Shown here piece after piece: positions 7,268-17,624 of a stretch of 64,000 bases of DNA. A model generated the notes under the pieces. That model saw only the letters and a list, made by a program, of their open reading frames with translations, did not search any database and had not been told where the DNA came from. Positions within the stretch are counted from its first letter, which is position 1. Each line of letters starts with the position of its first letter. Origin of the DNA: Sphingomonas sp. HF-S4 (GTDB lineage Bacteria > Pseudomonadota > Alphaproteobacteria > Sphingomonadales > Sphingomonadaceae); NCBI RefSeq assembly GCF_032911445.1, contig NZ_JAWJEJ010000001.1, positions 1,612,001 to 1,676,000 of the forward strand, given 5' to 3'. The position numbers and the translations under genes are program-made.

Positions 7268-10047
7268 CAGAACTGGGTCCCTACGTTGAATGTCACAAGC
7301 TTGTCGTCGTCGCCATCGACCGTAACCAGCGCCTTGGCGACGTCGATGCGCAGCGGTCCGAACGGCGAATTCCAGTTGACGCCGAAGCCCACCGAGATGC
7401 GCGGCTTGGCGGAATCGCCGACGAAGCGCTCGAAGAAAGGCGCGGTCTGGGCATTGGCGATCGGATTGATCGAAGTGCCGACGCAATTGGTAAGCGCTGT
7501 GCCGAACCCGACGGTACAAGGCGTCGCACTCTGAACGCCCGTCGACGGATCGGTATAGAGATAAAGCTGGTTGCCGTTGGCATCCTTGAGGAAATTGTCC
7601 TTGGGGAGCAGCGACGGTGAGCCGTCGGCATTGAATAGCAACTTGCCTGCCGAGTCAGTCGCTTGGGCAAACTCGATCGTCTTGCCCGGCCGCCGGATAC
7701 CGAACAGGCTACCCGCCATCACGAAGATCGACGGCCGTAGCCCGAGCTCCTGCGCGCCGGCACCCAGCGGAATCTCGAGCTCGGCCTTGGTCAGGTAATA
7801 AGCCTTGCCGCCCAGCGCGTCATCGATGATCTGGTCGCGATCGGTGACGAGCGCCTGGTTACCGCCAGCCACCGTGCCGGTATAGCCGATGCGTTGCACG
7901 CGCGGCCCGACGCCGCGGATGTCGAAGCCGCGGAACTGCGGCTCGCCCAGATAGAAGCGATCGGTGATGCGGACGGGCTCGATGCCGTCGGCGCGCTTTT
8001 CGAGGCTGTGGATATAGCCGCCCTCGGCTGTCAGCGAGGCGATGAAGCCGCTGCCGACGTTCCAATATTTGGCGCCTTCGAAGCGGGCGCGCGCATAGCG
8101 TACTTCGCCACCCAGGCCGGCAAAGTCGGCGCCGACGCTGAGACGCTGGCCGCGGGTCGGGCGCAGGCGACTGTTGAGGCTGTCGTAGATAAGCGACAGG
8201 CCGACCAGCGACGTGATGCGGTTCCCGACGGCTTCGCAATAATAGCGGCCGGCCTTGAGCGGATCGCATTCGAGATCGCCGTCGCCATCGACGTCCGAAT
8301 AGAAGCTGCCCCGGTCGAGCGTCACGTTGTCCTGGCGCAGCGTATAGCGCGCGGACAGCGTCCAATATTCGGTGAGCGGCAGGCCCGCCACCAGCTGGCC
8401 GCCGGTGGCGACCTGGCTGTAAGTCGTGCTGCGATCGCTGCCGATATAGTTGAACGCGTTATAGTCCTGGCGGAAAAGCGTGCCGCCGAGCGCGATATTG
8501 GTGTCGAACAGATACGGCTCGGTGAAGCCGAGTTCCACAGACTTCGAATAGCTCGAATAATCGACCGACGCCGACACGGTCTGGCCCATCCCGCGGAAGT
8601 TGCGCTGGCGGATCGACGCCTGGACGATGAAACGCTCGAGGCTCGAGAAGCCGGCCGACAGCGTCAGTTCGCCATTCGGGCGCTCTTCCACGTTCGCAGC
8701 AAGCACGATCCGGTCGGGCGCCGAACCTTCCTTGCGCTCGATCTCGAACTTGTCCTGGAAATAGCCGAGCGAATTGATGCGATCTTGCGAGCGCTTGACC
8801 AGGAAGGTGTTGAACGCGTCGCCCTCGGCAACACGGAACTCGCGGCGGATGACCTTGTCCTGGGTCTGGCGGTTGCCCGTGATCTCGATCCGCTCGACAT
8901 AGGTGCGGTTCGACTCGCCGATGTGGAAGTTTATCGACATGGTCAGCGCTTCGCGGTCGCGCTGATATTCGGGACGGACGTCGGCAAAGGCATAGCCGAA
9001 CGCGCCGGCCGTCTCGCTCAGCTGTTCGATCGTGTCCTCGACCGCCTTGGCGTTGTAAAACTGGCCTTCCTTGATCGCCAGCGCCGTGGCGAGGCGCTTG
9101 TCGTCGAAATCGCGGATCGCGCTGTCGACCGTGACCGGGCCGAACTTGTAGCGCGGGCCTTCTTCGACGACATAGGTGATGATGAAGTCGCGCTTGTCCG
9201 GCGTCAGCTCGGCCACTGCCGAGATCACGCGGAAATCGGCATAGCCTTCGGTCAGGTAGAATTGGCGCAGCTTCTGCTGGTCGTACGCCAGGCGATCCTG
9301 GTCGTAGCTCGTGTTCGAGCTCAGGAGGTTCATCAGGCTCGACGTCTTGGTCGCCATCTCGCCGCGCAGCTTGCCGTCGGAGAACACCTCGTTGCCGATG
9401 ATGTTGATCTGGCGGACCTTGGATTTGGGACCCTCGTCGATCTCGAAGATCACGTCGACGCGGTTCTGGTCCAGGCTGACCATCTTCGGCTCGATGTTCG
9501 CGGCGAAGCGGCCCTGGCGGCGATAGAGTTCGACGATCCGCGCCACGTCGGCGCGGACCGCGGTGCGAGTAAAGATCTGGCGTGGGGCCAGCCGCACTTC
9601 CTTCTGGATCTTGTCGTTCTTGAGGCGCTTGTTGCCCTCATAGATCACGCGGTTGATCACCGGGTTCTCGCGAATGCGGATCACCACGTCGTCGGTCGTC
9701 GTGTCGATCTCGACATCGGCGAGCAGCTCGGAGGCGAGCAGATCCTTGATCGCCTGGTCGATCGTCTCGTTGGTGAAGGCCTCGCCGGCGCGCAGCCTGG
9801 TGTAGGACAGCACCGTCTCGGGCTCGAGGCGCTGCGAACCCTGGACGCGGAGCGAGCGGATCGTGCGCGCCTGCTGCACCGGGACGGGTGCAACAACCAC
9901 AGGTGCCGCGGCCTGGGGCGCGGGCGCCGGGACGGGCATCACCCTCCGGGCAGGCGCGGTCTGCGCGGATGCGAGGCCCGAGAGCATGGTGCCCGCGAGC
10001 AGCGTCGCAGTGGCGCGTGCGCCGAAATGATAAACCTTGATCGTCAC
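7267..10047 (-). CDS. bamA: Outer membrane protein assembly factor BamA
   Basis: BamA is the Omp85-family core of the beta-barrel assembly machine. A signal peptide (TLLAGTMLSGLASAQ) is followed by a Pro/Ala-rich linker and five POTRA repeats starting near IRSLRVQGSQRLEPETVLSYT. The C-terminal 16-strand barrel carries the conserved loop-6 FRGFDIRG motif and ends in a terminal Phe. I chose the GTG at 10047 (926 residues) because it directly precedes the signal peptide and has GGGGTGGG upstream; a longer frame upstream is not signal-like. The predicted surface loops are unusually rich: one has DVDGDGDLE and two cysteines, and a later one of about 70 residues has two more. It follows rseP and precedes skp, overlapping it by one base. 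Confidence 0.96.
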   Translation of the reverse strand: MTIKVYHFGARATATLLAGTMLSGLASAQTAPARRVMPVPAPAPQAAAPVVVAPVPVQQARTIRSLRVQGSQRLEPETVLSYTRLRAGEAFTNETIDQAIKDLLASELLADVEIDTTTDDVVIRIRENPVINRVIYEGNKRLKNDKIQKEVRLAPRQIFTRTAVRADVARIVELYRRQGRFAANIEPKMVSLDQNRVDVIFEIDEGPKSKVRQINIIGNEVFSDGKLRGEMATKTSSLMNLLSSNTSYDQDRLAYDQQKLRQFYLTEGYADFRVISAVAELTPDKRDFIITYVVEEGPRYKFGPVTVDSAIRDFDDKRLATALAIKEGQFYNAKAVEDTIEQLSETAGAFGYAFADVRPEYQRDREALTMSINFHIGESNRTYVERIEITGNRQTQDKVIRREFRVAEGDAFNTFLVKRSQDRINSLGYFQDKFEIERKEGSAPDRIVLAANVEERPNGELTLSAGFSSLERFIVQASIRQRNFRGMGQTVSASVDYSSYSKSVELGFTEPYLFDTNIALGGTLFRQDYNAFNYIGSDRSTTYSQVATGGQLVAGLPLTEYWTLSARYTLRQDNVTLDRGSFYSDVDGDGDLECDPLKAGRYYCEAVGNRITSLVGLSLIYDSLNSRLRPTRGQRLSVGADFAGLGGEVRYARARFEGAKYWNVGSGFIASLTAEGGYIHSLEKRADGIEPVRITDRFYLGEPQFRGFDIRGVGPRVQRIGYTGTVAGGNQALVTDRDQIIDDALGGKAYYLTKAELEIPLGAGAQELGLRPSIFVMAGSLFGIRRPGKTIEFAQATDSAGKLLFNADGSPSLLPKDNFLKDANGNQLYLYTDPSTGVQSATPCTVGFGTALTNCVGTSINPIANAQTAPFFERFVGDSAKPRISVGFGVNWNSPFGPLRIDVAKALVTVDGDDDKLVTFNVGTQF

Positions 10048-10123
10048 ATCCCACCCCAAGTCGGATTTCGAGTAATTGCCGCTGCCCACGCGACGCCGGA
10101 ACAACCGCCCTGCCTCAACCGCA

Positions 10124-11257
10124 TCAGCCGATCAACCCGGCCAGATTTCTCCACACGCCGAATGCGCCCAGATCGTTCAACGTCACCAGCAGCATCAGCG
10201 CCAATATTGCGATCAGACCACCCCGGAAGGCCCATTCCATCACCTTTGGCTCGACCGGGCGGCGGCGTACGGCTTCGACTGCGTAGAACAGAAGATGCCC
10301 GCCATCCAGCACTGGAACTGGCAACAGGTTGATGAATCCGAGATTAATCGAAATGAGTGCGATGAAGCCGATCAGCTCAACCGGCCCCAGCGAGAAGCTC
10401 TCGCCAGACATTTTGGCGATACGCAAGGGGCCGCCCATTTGCGAGAGCGGAACGCGGCCGAGGATAAGCTGCTTCAGCCCCTCGGCAGTCATGACGACCA
10501 GGCCCCAGGTCCGCACCACTCCCACGACCGGCGCCTCGATAAGGGAAACCGGCTCGAACTTCGATTGGGCCGGCCCGATCCCCAGCATGCCGCGCTGCGT
10601 CACATTGCCAAACCGGTCCTTGAACGAGTCGCTACCGATGACGGTCTGCACGGTCTGCGTCCGACCGCCCCGCTCATAGGTGACGGTCACCGTCTCTCCA
10701 GCGCGGATCGCGGTGTAGAAGGCCATATCGTCGAACGCGTCGATCGTGCGTTCGCCTAGTTCCCGGATGCGATCGCCCGATTGAAGGCCAGCTTGCGCCG
10801 CCGCGCTGCCCGGCACGACCGTACCCACCACAGGCGGCGTGATACGCTGGCCGTAAGCGAAGGCGAAAGCGCCGAGAATAACGATGGCCACGATAAAATT
10901 GGCAATCGGCCCGGCAGCGACGATGATCGCACGCTGCCACAATGGCTTGGCCTGGAACGTTCGGGCGCGTTCCTTCGCGGGCAACGCCAGCCACTCCGAC
11001 GTGGGCTGGCTCGCCGGATTCATGTCACCGGCGAAACGGACATATCCACCGAGCGGCAGCCAGCCAAATTTCCACCGCGTGCCGCGCTTGTCGGTGAATC
11101 CGACAACTTCTCGGCCGAAGCCGATCGAAAACTCCTCAGCCTTCACCCCGAACCAGCGCCCGGCGAGATAGTGTCCCAGTTCGTGCAGGAACACGAGCGG
11201 TCCTAGGACGATGAGGAACGCCAGGAGATAGATCAGGATGCCGGGAGATTGGATCAA
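10124..11257 (-). CDS. rseP: Site-2 intramembrane metalloprotease RseP
   Basis: RseP cleaves membrane-anchored anti-sigma factors and signal-peptide remnants within the inner membrane. The 377-residue protein has the zinc site H25-E26-L-G-H29 in the first membrane helix, the second-helix GPIANF motif, and a PDZ domain around residues 130-210 (GSAAAQAGLQSGDRI). The distal NLLPVPVLDGGH motif provides the third zinc ligand. The start is a TTG that overlaps the dxr stop by 4 nt. It lies between dxr and bamA, the standard order. Only one PDZ domain is evident, against two in the E. coli protein. Confidence 0.96.
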   Translation of the reverse strand: MIQSPGILIYLLAFLIVLGPLVFLHELGHYLAGRWFGVKAEEFSIGFGREVVGFTDKRGTRWKFGWLPLGGYVRFAGDMNPASQPTSEWLALPAKERARTFQAKPLWQRAIIVAAGPIANFIVAIVILGAFAFAYGQRITPPVVGTVVPGSAAAQAGLQSGDRIRELGERTIDAFDDMAFYTAIRAGETVTVTYERGGRTQTVQTVIGSDSFKDRFGNVTQRGMLGIGPAQSKFEPVSLIEAPVVGVVRTWGLVVMTAEGLKQLILGRVPLSQMGGPLRIAKMSGESFSLGPVELIGFIALISINLGFINLLPVPVLDGGHLLFYAVEAVRRRPVEPKVMEWAFRGGLIAILALMLLVTLNDLGAFGVWRNLAGLIG

Positions 11258-12411
11258 AGAACGCAGTCCTTCACACGCTCGCCCGCATAGGCCCGTGCTT
11301 CGGCGTCGATCGCCAGCACGGCATCCAGCGACTCCGGGGCAGCGGGGTCGTAACGCGCCAGCGTATCGGCAACGATTGCGGCAATTTCAAGAAATCCGAC
11401 GCGCCCCTCCAGGAAGGCCGCCACCGCGACTTCGTTGGCCGCGTTGAGGATCGCCGGGCGCGCACCGCCCGCGCTCAGCGCATCGCGCGCCAGTGCCAGC
11501 GCCGGGAAGCGCCAGTCGACCGGCGCTTCGAAGTCGAGCCGGCCGACCCTGACTAGGTCGAGCCGCTCGCACGGCGTCGCCATGCGATCGGGCCAGGCCA
11601 GCGCATAGGCGATCGGGATGCGCATGTCGGGCGAGCCGAGCTGCGCGAGCACCGATCCGTCGACATATTCGACCATCGAATGGATCACCGACTGGCGGTG
11701 GATCACCACGTCGAACTGGTCGGCGCGCAACGGGAACAAGTGGAACGCCTCGATCAGCTCGAGGCCCTTGTTCATCATCGTGGCCGAATCGACCGAGATC
11801 TTGGCGCCCATCGACCAATTGGGGTGCGCCACCGCCTGTGCCGGGGTGATCGCACCCATCTGGTCATGGCTATAGTCGCGGAACGGCCCGCCGCTGGCGG
11901 TCAGGATGATCCGGCTGACGCGATCGGGCGCCGTACTGTCGAGGCACTGGAACACCGCATTGTGCTCGGAATCGACCGGCAGCAGCGTCGTGCCGTGATT
12001 GCGCGCGGCCGCAGTCATCACGTCGCCCGCCGAGACCAGCGCCTCCTTGTTGGCCAGCGCGACCGTCCCCCCAGCTTCGAGCGCCGCCATCACCGGCTTG
12101 AGCCCGGCGGTGCCGACGATCGCCGCCATCGTCCAGTCGGCGCCCATCCGCGCCGCCTCGCACACCGCACCGGCCCCTGCCCGCGCCTCGACCCCGCTCC
12201 CGGCAAGCGCCGCACGCAGTGCCTCCAGGCACGTCTCGTCCGCCACCACCGCGAGCTTGGCGCGCGTCCGGATCGCCGCGGCGGCGAGCTTGGCGACATC
12301 GCGATGCGCCGTCAGCGCGACCACTTCGAACGCCTCGGGCGAGCGCTCGATCAGGTCGAGCGTCGAGCTTCCCACCGATCCGGTGGCGCCGAGAATCGTC
12401 ACGCTTTTCAT
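11254..12411 (-). CDS. dxr: 1-deoxy-D-xylulose 5-phosphate reductoisomerase
   Basis: Dxr catalyses the NADPH-dependent rearrangement of DXP to 2-C-methyl-D-erythritol 4-phosphate, the committed step of the MEP isoprenoid pathway. The 385-residue protein opens with the Rossmann motif ILGATGSVG. It has ALANKEALVSAG and the metal and substrate residues in VDSEHNAVFQ, the flexible catalytic segment (HPNWSMGAKISVDSATMMNKGLE), and the LNAANEVAVAAF motif. The start ATG shares one base with the cdsA stop. It supplies precursors used by UppS two genes upstream. Confidence 0.97.
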   Translation of the reverse strand: MKSVTILGATGSVGSSTLDLIERSPEAFEVVALTAHRDVAKLAAAAIRTRAKLAVVADETCLEALRAALAGSGVEARAGAGAVCEAARMGADWTMAAIVGTAGLKPVMAALEAGGTVALANKEALVSAGDVMTAAARNHGTTLLPVDSEHNAVFQCLDSTAPDRVSRIILTASGGPFRDYSHDQMGAITPAQAVAHPNWSMGAKISVDSATMMNKGLELIEAFHLFPLRADQFDVVIHRQSVIHSMVEYVDGSVLAQLGSPDMRIPIAYALAWPDRMATPCERLDLVRVGRLDFEAPVDWRFPALALARDALSAGGARPAILNAANEVAVAAFLEGRVGFLEIAAIVADTLARYDPAAPESLDAVLAIDAEARAYAGERVKDCVL

Positions 12412-13187
12412 TAGGCGAACGCCAATACCAGCAATGCCGCCACCGGGGCTACCGCGACGAGCCCGTCGAGCCGATCGAGCACCCCGCCATGCCCGGGCAG
12501 CAGATTGCCCGAATCCTTCACCCCCGCGCGGCGCTTGAGGTGACTCTCATACAGGTCGCCGATCTGCGACAGCGCCGCGAGCACCGGGGTGCACAACGCC
12601 AGGACGAACGGCAGCCCAAACCCCGCGACCAGCACCGCCGCGAACACGCCCGACGCGACCAGTCCGCCGAAGAACCCCGCCCAGGTCTTGTTGGGGCTGA
12701 TCGCCGGCGCGAGCTTGGGCCCGCCGATCGCGCGCCCAGCGAAATAGGCGCCGGTGTCGCTCGCCCAGACCAGGGCCATCGCCCAGAAGGTGAATAGGAA
12801 ACCGTGCACCGCGTGCGCGCGCAGCACCAGCAACCCGAGCACCGGCAGCCCGACATAGAGCGCGCCCAAGGCGAGCTGCGGCTTCCGCGTCACCGCGCCG
12901 AGGAAGAAGGCGGCGGCGAAGACGAGTCCCAGCGCCAGGAAGCCCGGCCCCGCGGCCAGCCCCGGCGCCATGATCGCCAGCGGCACGGTCAGCGCATATT
13001 GCACGAGGCGCTTCTGCCGCGGGCTCGCGCCAGCAAGATCGGCCCATTCGCCCATCATCAGCACCCCGCCGATCGCGACGAGCATCCAGAACACGAACCC
13101 GCCTAACCACAAAGCCGCGAACGTCACCGCGATCAGCACGATCGCGACGATCAGCCGCTTGCCGAGATCGGAATTTCGGCTGCTCAC
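12411..13187 (-). CDS. cdsA: Phosphatidate cytidylyltransferase (CDP-diglyceride synthase)
   Basis: CdsA makes CDP-diacylglycerol from phosphatidic acid and CTP, the precursor of all phospholipids, including those made by PssA further along the same cluster. The 258-residue protein consists of several hydrophobic helices with the family signature near the C-terminus (KDSGNLLPGHGGVLDRLDG) and the upstream SDTGAYFAGR and PNKTWAG motifs. I chose the GTG at 13187, which overlaps the uppS stop by 4 nt; a longer open frame runs back through uppS but is a shadow. Confidence 0.94.
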   Translation of the reverse strand: MSSRNSDLGKRLIVAIVLIAVTFAALWLGGFVFWMLVAIGGVLMMGEWADLAGASPRQKRLVQYALTVPLAIMAPGLAAGPGFLALGLVFAAAFFLGAVTRKPQLALGALYVGLPVLGLLVLRAHAVHGFLFTFWAMALVWASDTGAYFAGRAIGGPKLAPAISPNKTWAGFFGGLVASGVFAAVLVAGFGLPFVLALCTPVLAALSQIGDLYESHLKRRAGVKDSGNLLPGHGGVLDRLDGLVAVAPVAALLVLAFA

Positions 13188-13915
13188 AGGCCCCCGAAGC
13201 GCCGCTGGCGCTGCCCGAAATGATCGAGCGCGCTGGCGAGCGCCTTCTCGTCGAAATCGGGCCACAGCGTGTCGACGAACAGCAATTCGGCATAGGCCGC
13301 CTGCCAGAGCAGGAAATTCGACAGGCGCTGCTCGCCGGAGGTGCGGATCAGCAGATCGAGCGGCGGCAAGTCCGCGGTAGTGAGCTCGGCGTCGAAGCGC
13401 GCCTCGTCGATCGTCGCGGGGTCGAGCGTGCCATCGCGCGCCTGCTCGGCGAGCCGGCGAGCCGCCCCCAAGATCTCGGCCTGCGCACCATAATTGAGCG
13501 CAATGACCAGGGTCGGGCCCGGATTGTTCGCGGTACGCGCGATCGCCGCATCGATCATGCTCACCAGATCGGGCGACAGCCCGCGCCAGTCGCCGATCAC
13601 GCGCAGCCGCACGCCTTCCTCGACGAGTTCGTCGAGCTCGCTCGCCAGGAAATGGCGCAGCAGCCCCATCAGGTCGCGGACTTCTTCTTCGGGTCGCCGC
13701 CAATTCTCCGAGGAGAAGGCATAGAGCGTCAGCACCTCGACCCCGAGCGTGCGCGCGGCGCGCGCGACGCGGCGCACGGCCTCGACCCCCTGCTTGTGCC
13801 CGGCGATGCGCGGGAGGAAGCGCTTCTTCGCCCAGCGCCCATTGCCGTCCATGATGATGGCGACATGGCGCGGCGGCGTGCCGCTGGGCAGGTCGGGGGC
13901 CGGTCTAGTCGCCAC
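13184..13915 (-). CDS. uppS: Undecaprenyl diphosphate synthase (isoprenyl transferase)
   Basis: UppS condenses eight isopentenyl diphosphates onto farnesyl diphosphate to form the lipid carrier for peptidoglycan and O-antigen synthesis. The 243-residue cis-prenyltransferase has the catalytic Asp D23 in IIMDGNGRWAK, the YAFSSENWRRP segment and the C-terminal LIRTSGEQRLSNFLLWQ motif. The start codon is GTG. It is separated from frr by a type B repeat and coupled to cdsA by a 4-nt overlap. Confidence 0.97.
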   Translation of the reverse strand: MATRPAPDLPSGTPPRHVAIIMDGNGRWAKKRFLPRIAGHKQGVEAVRRVARAARTLGVEVLTLYAFSSENWRRPEEEVRDLMGLLRHFLASELDELVEEGVRLRVIGDWRGLSPDLVSMIDAAIARTANNPGPTLVIALNYGAQAEILGAARRLAEQARDGTLDPATIDEARFDAELTTADLPPLDLLIRTSGEQRLSNFLLWQAAYAELLFVDTLWPDFDEKALASALDHFGQRQRRFGGL

Positions 13916-13928
13916 CGATCAACCCCGA

Positions 13929-14021
13929 CCGTTCGTGCTGCGCTTGTCGAAGCACCGTATTTCTTCTCTCCGGCCGGCGAAGAAAGAACCGCCCTTCGAC
14001 AGGCTCAGGGCGCACGGGCGC
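13929..14021. repeat. Type B inverted repeat pair (GCTTGTCGAAG core)
   Basis: The left arm contains CGTTCGTGCTGCGCTTGTCG and the right arm contains the inverse, with CTTCGACAGGCTCAGGGCGC. Together they would form a large imperfect hairpin between frr and uppS. Related pairs lie at 16569-16664 and 51888-51965. This core motif is, from memory, common in intergenic DNA of sphingomonads and xanthomonads. Confidence 0.75.
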
Positions 14022-14046
14022 CGGAGCATCGGAGAGGCGCAGCCCG

Positions 14047-14604
14047 TCACTTGCCCAGGATTTCCTTTTCCTTCGCCGCTGCCGCCGCATCGATGTCGGC
14101 GATCGTGGCGTCGGTGATCTTCTGGACCTCGGTCTCGTGGCGCTTGCGCTCGTCCTCTCCGAACACGCCCTTCTTCTCGTCGGTCTTGAGGCTGTCATTG
14201 CCGTCGCGGCGGACGTTGCGCGCCGCGATCCGCGCCTTCTCGGCATATTGGTTGGCGAGCTTGGCGAGCTCCTTGCGGCGCTCCTCGGTCAGGTCGGGGA
14301 TCGGCAGGCGCAACGTCTGGCCGTCGACGATCGGGTTGAGCCCGAGCCCCGCCGAGCGGATCGCCTTGTCGACCGGGCCGACATTGGTCTTGTCCCACAC
14401 CTGGACCGAGAGCATCCGCGGCTCGGGCGCCGAGACGCTGGCGAGCTGGTTGATCGGCATGTGCGAGCCATAGACCTCCACGGTCACCGGATCGAGCAGC
14501 GTGGTCGATGCCCGGCCCGTGCGCAGGCCCTGGAGGTCGTGCTTGAGCGCCTCGACCGCGCCGGCCATGCGGCGCTCGAGATCTGCCTTGTCGTAAGCGG
14601 CCAT
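14047..14604 (-). CDS. frr: Ribosome recycling factor
   Basis: RRF, with EF-G, splits post-termination ribosomes. The 185-residue protein has the expected three-helix and beta/alpha layout: [25 protein letters not shown] at the start, then [31 protein letters not shown] and the C-terminal helix with RRDGNDSLK. The length matches the family. The start ATG at 14604 lies 14 nt after the pyrH stop, in the normal tsf-pyrH-frr order. Confidence 0.97.
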   Translation of the reverse strand: MAAYDKADLERRMAGAVEALKHDLQGLRTGRASTTLLDPVTVEVYGSHMPINQLASVSAPEPRMLSVQVWDKTNVGPVDKAIRSAGLGLNPIVDGQTLRLPIPDLTEERRKELAKLANQYAEKARIAARNVRRDGNDSLKTDEKKGVFGEDERKRHETEVQKITDATIADIDAAAAAKEKEILGK

Positions 14605-14618
14605 TTACGGCTCTCCTC

Positions 14619-15350
14619 TTATGCGGAAACGGGTTCGTTCTGGACGATCGTCGAGGCGCCCTCGCCGCGCAGCACGGCCAGGAGATTGCCTTCGTCGCGG
14701 ATGTTGAACACCACGATCGGGATGTTGTTGTCGCGACACAAAGCCACGGCGGACGCGTCCATCACCTTCAGATTGTCTGCAAGGACGCGGTCGTAACTCA
14801 GGGAATCATAGCGCGTTGCCGTCGGCACCTTCTTGGGATCGGCGTCGTAGATGCCATCGACCGAAGTGCCCTTGAACAGCGCGTCGCAATCCATCTCGGC
14901 GGCGCGCAGCGCGGCGGTGGTGTCGGTGGTGAAGAACGGCAAGCCGGTGCCGGCGGCGAAGATCACCACGCGCCCCTTCTCCATGTGGCGTTCGGCGCGG
15001 CGCCGGATATAGGGTTCGCAGACGCTCGCCATCGGAATCGCCGACTGGACGCGAGTCTGCACGCCGACCTTCTCGAGCGCATTCTGCATCGCGAGTGCGT
15101 TCATCACCGTCGCGAGCATGCCCATATAGTCGGCGCTGGCGCGGTCGAACCCCTGCGCCGCCCCCGCCAGCCCGCGGAAAATATTGCCTCCGCCGACGAC
15201 CATGCAGACTTCCAGGCCCGTCTCGACTGCCTCCTTCACCTCGGCCGCCACGCGGTCGCAGGTCGCCGGATCGATGCCGAACTGGCCCGATCCCATCAGG
15301 ACCTCGCCCGAGAGTTTGAGAAGAATACGTTTGAAGCGGGGAGCGGTCAT
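14619..15350 (-). CDS. pyrH: Uridylate (UMP) kinase
   Basis: PyrH phosphorylates UMP to UDP using ATP, feeding pyrimidine nucleotide pools. The 243-residue amino-acid-kinase-fold protein begins [16 protein letters not shown]. It has GGGNIFRG and the DADPKK segment, with [21 protein letters not shown] near the end. A longer open frame extends upstream, but the ATG at 15350 begins the family N-terminus. It lies 229 nt downstream of tsf, with a terminator between them, so it probably has a separate promoter in 15351-15510. Confidence 0.97.
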   Translation of the reverse strand: MTAPRFKRILLKLSGEVLMGSGQFGIDPATCDRVAAEVKEAVETGLEVCMVVGGGNIFRGLAGAAQGFDRASADYMGMLATVMNALAMQNALEKVGVQTRVQSAIPMASVCEPYIRRRAERHMEKGRVVIFAAGTGLPFFTTDTTAALRAAEMDCDALFKGTSVDGIYDADPKKVPTATRYDSLSYDRVLADNLKVMDASAVALCRDNNIPIVVFNIRDEGNLLAVLRGEGASTIVQNEPVSA

Positions 15351-15510
15351 GAAAACCTTGTCGGTAACAGCGGATACGGGAAGCGGCGCGGACCCTAGAG
15401 GAGGCACGATCACCGGACAAGCCAAGAAGCTGTGCAGAACGCGCCGCTTCATCCCACGCAAAACTCCATCAGCCCGGCTACGTGCCAGGCCAGCACGATG
15501 CGAACCGATG

Positions 15511-15557
15511 CAACCGAAAACCAAAACGGGCGCCGCCACCCAAGGGTGACAGCGCCC
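15511..15557 (-). terminator. Intrinsic terminator of rpsB-tsf
   Basis: Read leftward, a 14-bp stem (15557-15544 pairing with 15541-15528, with two G-U wobbles) around a very short loop is followed by GTTTTGGTTTT. It begins 23 nt after the tsf stop and separates tsf from pyrH. Confidence 0.85.
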
Positions 15558-15579
15558 GCCATTCAGGTCCGGGAAGACC

Positions 15580-16515
15580 TTACTTGGTGAGACCGGCGGT
15601 GGCAGCCACTTCGGCGGCGAAATCGCTCTCTTCCTTCTCGATGCCTTCGCCGAGCTGGAAGCGGACATAGTCGGTGAGCGTGATCGTCGCGCCGGCATCC
15701 TTGCCGGCCTTGGCGATCACGTCCTGCACCGGGGTCTTGCCGTCCATGACGAACGCCTGGGTGAGCAGCGCGTTCTCCTTCTTGAACTTCTCGACCGGCC
15801 CGTTGAGGATCTTCTGCGCGACCTCGTCCGACTTGCCGACGATCTTGTCGGCGTTCTTCTCGCGCAGGATCGCAGCCTCGCGCTCGACGACCTCGGGATC
15901 GAGATCCTCGACCGACAGCGCCAGCGGGAACGCGGCGGCAATGTGCATCGCGATCTGCTTGCCGAGCGGCTCGAGCACGTCGACGCCGGCATCCGATTCG
16001 AGCGCGACGAGCACGCCGATCTTGCCGAGGCCCGGCGCCGCTGCATTGTGGACGTAGGGGATCACTGCGCCCTTGGTCACTTCGACCTTCTTGGCGCGAC
16101 GCAGGACCTGGTTCTCGCCGATCGTCGAGATGTTGTTGGTCAGCACTTCCTCGACAGTGCCGCCCTGGGGCAGCTTGGCCGCCTTGAGCGCGTCGATGTC
16201 GTCGCCGGTCTCGAGCGCAACCGCGGTCACGTCACGGACGAAGCCCTGGAAGATCTCGTTCTTGGCGACGAAGTCGGTCTGCGAATTGACTTCGACCGCA
16301 ACGCCCTTGGTGCCGGCGACGGCGATGCCGACCAGGCCCTCGGCGGCGGTGCGGCTCGACTTCTTGGCAGCGGCGGCAAGGCCCTTGGTGCGCAGCCAAT
16401 CGACTGCAGCTTCCATGTCGCCATTGGTCTCGGCCAGCGCCTTCTTGCAATCCATCATGCCGGCGCCGCTCTTTTCGCGGAGCTCCTTCACGGCTGCTGC
16501 AGTGATCTCGGCCAT
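15580..16515 (-). CDS. tsf: Translation elongation factor Ts
   Basis: EF-Ts recycles EF-Tu by exchanging GDP for GTP. The 311-residue protein has the N-terminal UBA-like domain ([21 protein letters not shown]), followed by the EF-Tu contact motif [12 protein letters not shown]. The dimerisation domain follows, and its C-terminal [20 protein letters not shown] matches the family end. It follows rpsB with a 221-nt gap that holds a type B repeat, which could reduce read-through so that S2 and EF-Ts are made at different levels. Confidence 0.97.
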   Translation of the reverse strand: MAEITAAAVKELREKSGAGMMDCKKALAETNGDMEAAVDWLRTKGLAAAAKKSSRTAAEGLVGIAVAGTKGVAVEVNSQTDFVAKNEIFQGFVRDVTAVALETGDDIDALKAAKLPQGGTVEEVLTNNISTIGENQVLRRAKKVEVTKGAVIPYVHNAAAPGLGKIGVLVALESDAGVDVLEPLGKQIAMHIAAAFPLALSVEDLDPEVVEREAAILREKNADKIVGKSDEVAQKILNGPVEKFKKENALLTQAFVMDGKTPVQDVIAKAGKDAGATITLTDYVRFQLGEGIEKEESDFAAEVAATAGLTK

Positions 16516-16568
16516 GTTTCTTTCCTCTAGCTTGGCGGCCAGGACGCAATCCCGGCCAGATAATCAAA

Positions 16569-16664
16569 TCCCCGTTCGCCCTGAGCTTGTCGAAGGGCCG
16601 TTCTTCTTTGGCCCAGCACGGGAGAAGAAGTACGGGGCTTCGACAGGCTCAGCCCGAACGGGGA
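16569..16664. repeat. Type B inverted repeat pair between rpsB and tsf
   Basis: The left arm starts TCCCCGTTCGCCCTGAGCTT and the right arm ends with its inverse, GCTCAGCCCGAACGGGGA. The outer 10 bp (TCCCCGTTCG/CGAACGGGGA) are perfectly complementary. Folded RNA would give one long hairpin in the rpsB-tsf intergenic region. It is the best preserved of the three type B pairs in this window. Confidence 0.85.
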
Positions 16665-16736
16665 TGGGATCGACGCTCCGAACTGACCGAGCGCCTAGTG
16701 CCACCCCATGTCAGTTCGGAGACAATCGATTTCAAC

Positions 16737-17624
<888 letters not shown>

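Noticed and set aside
7894..10332. Very long open frame on the plus strand opposite bamA and part of rseP (812 codons)
   Set aside because: It is an antisense shadow created by GC-rich codon use; it lacks any domain, and the opposite strand encodes unmistakable BamA.
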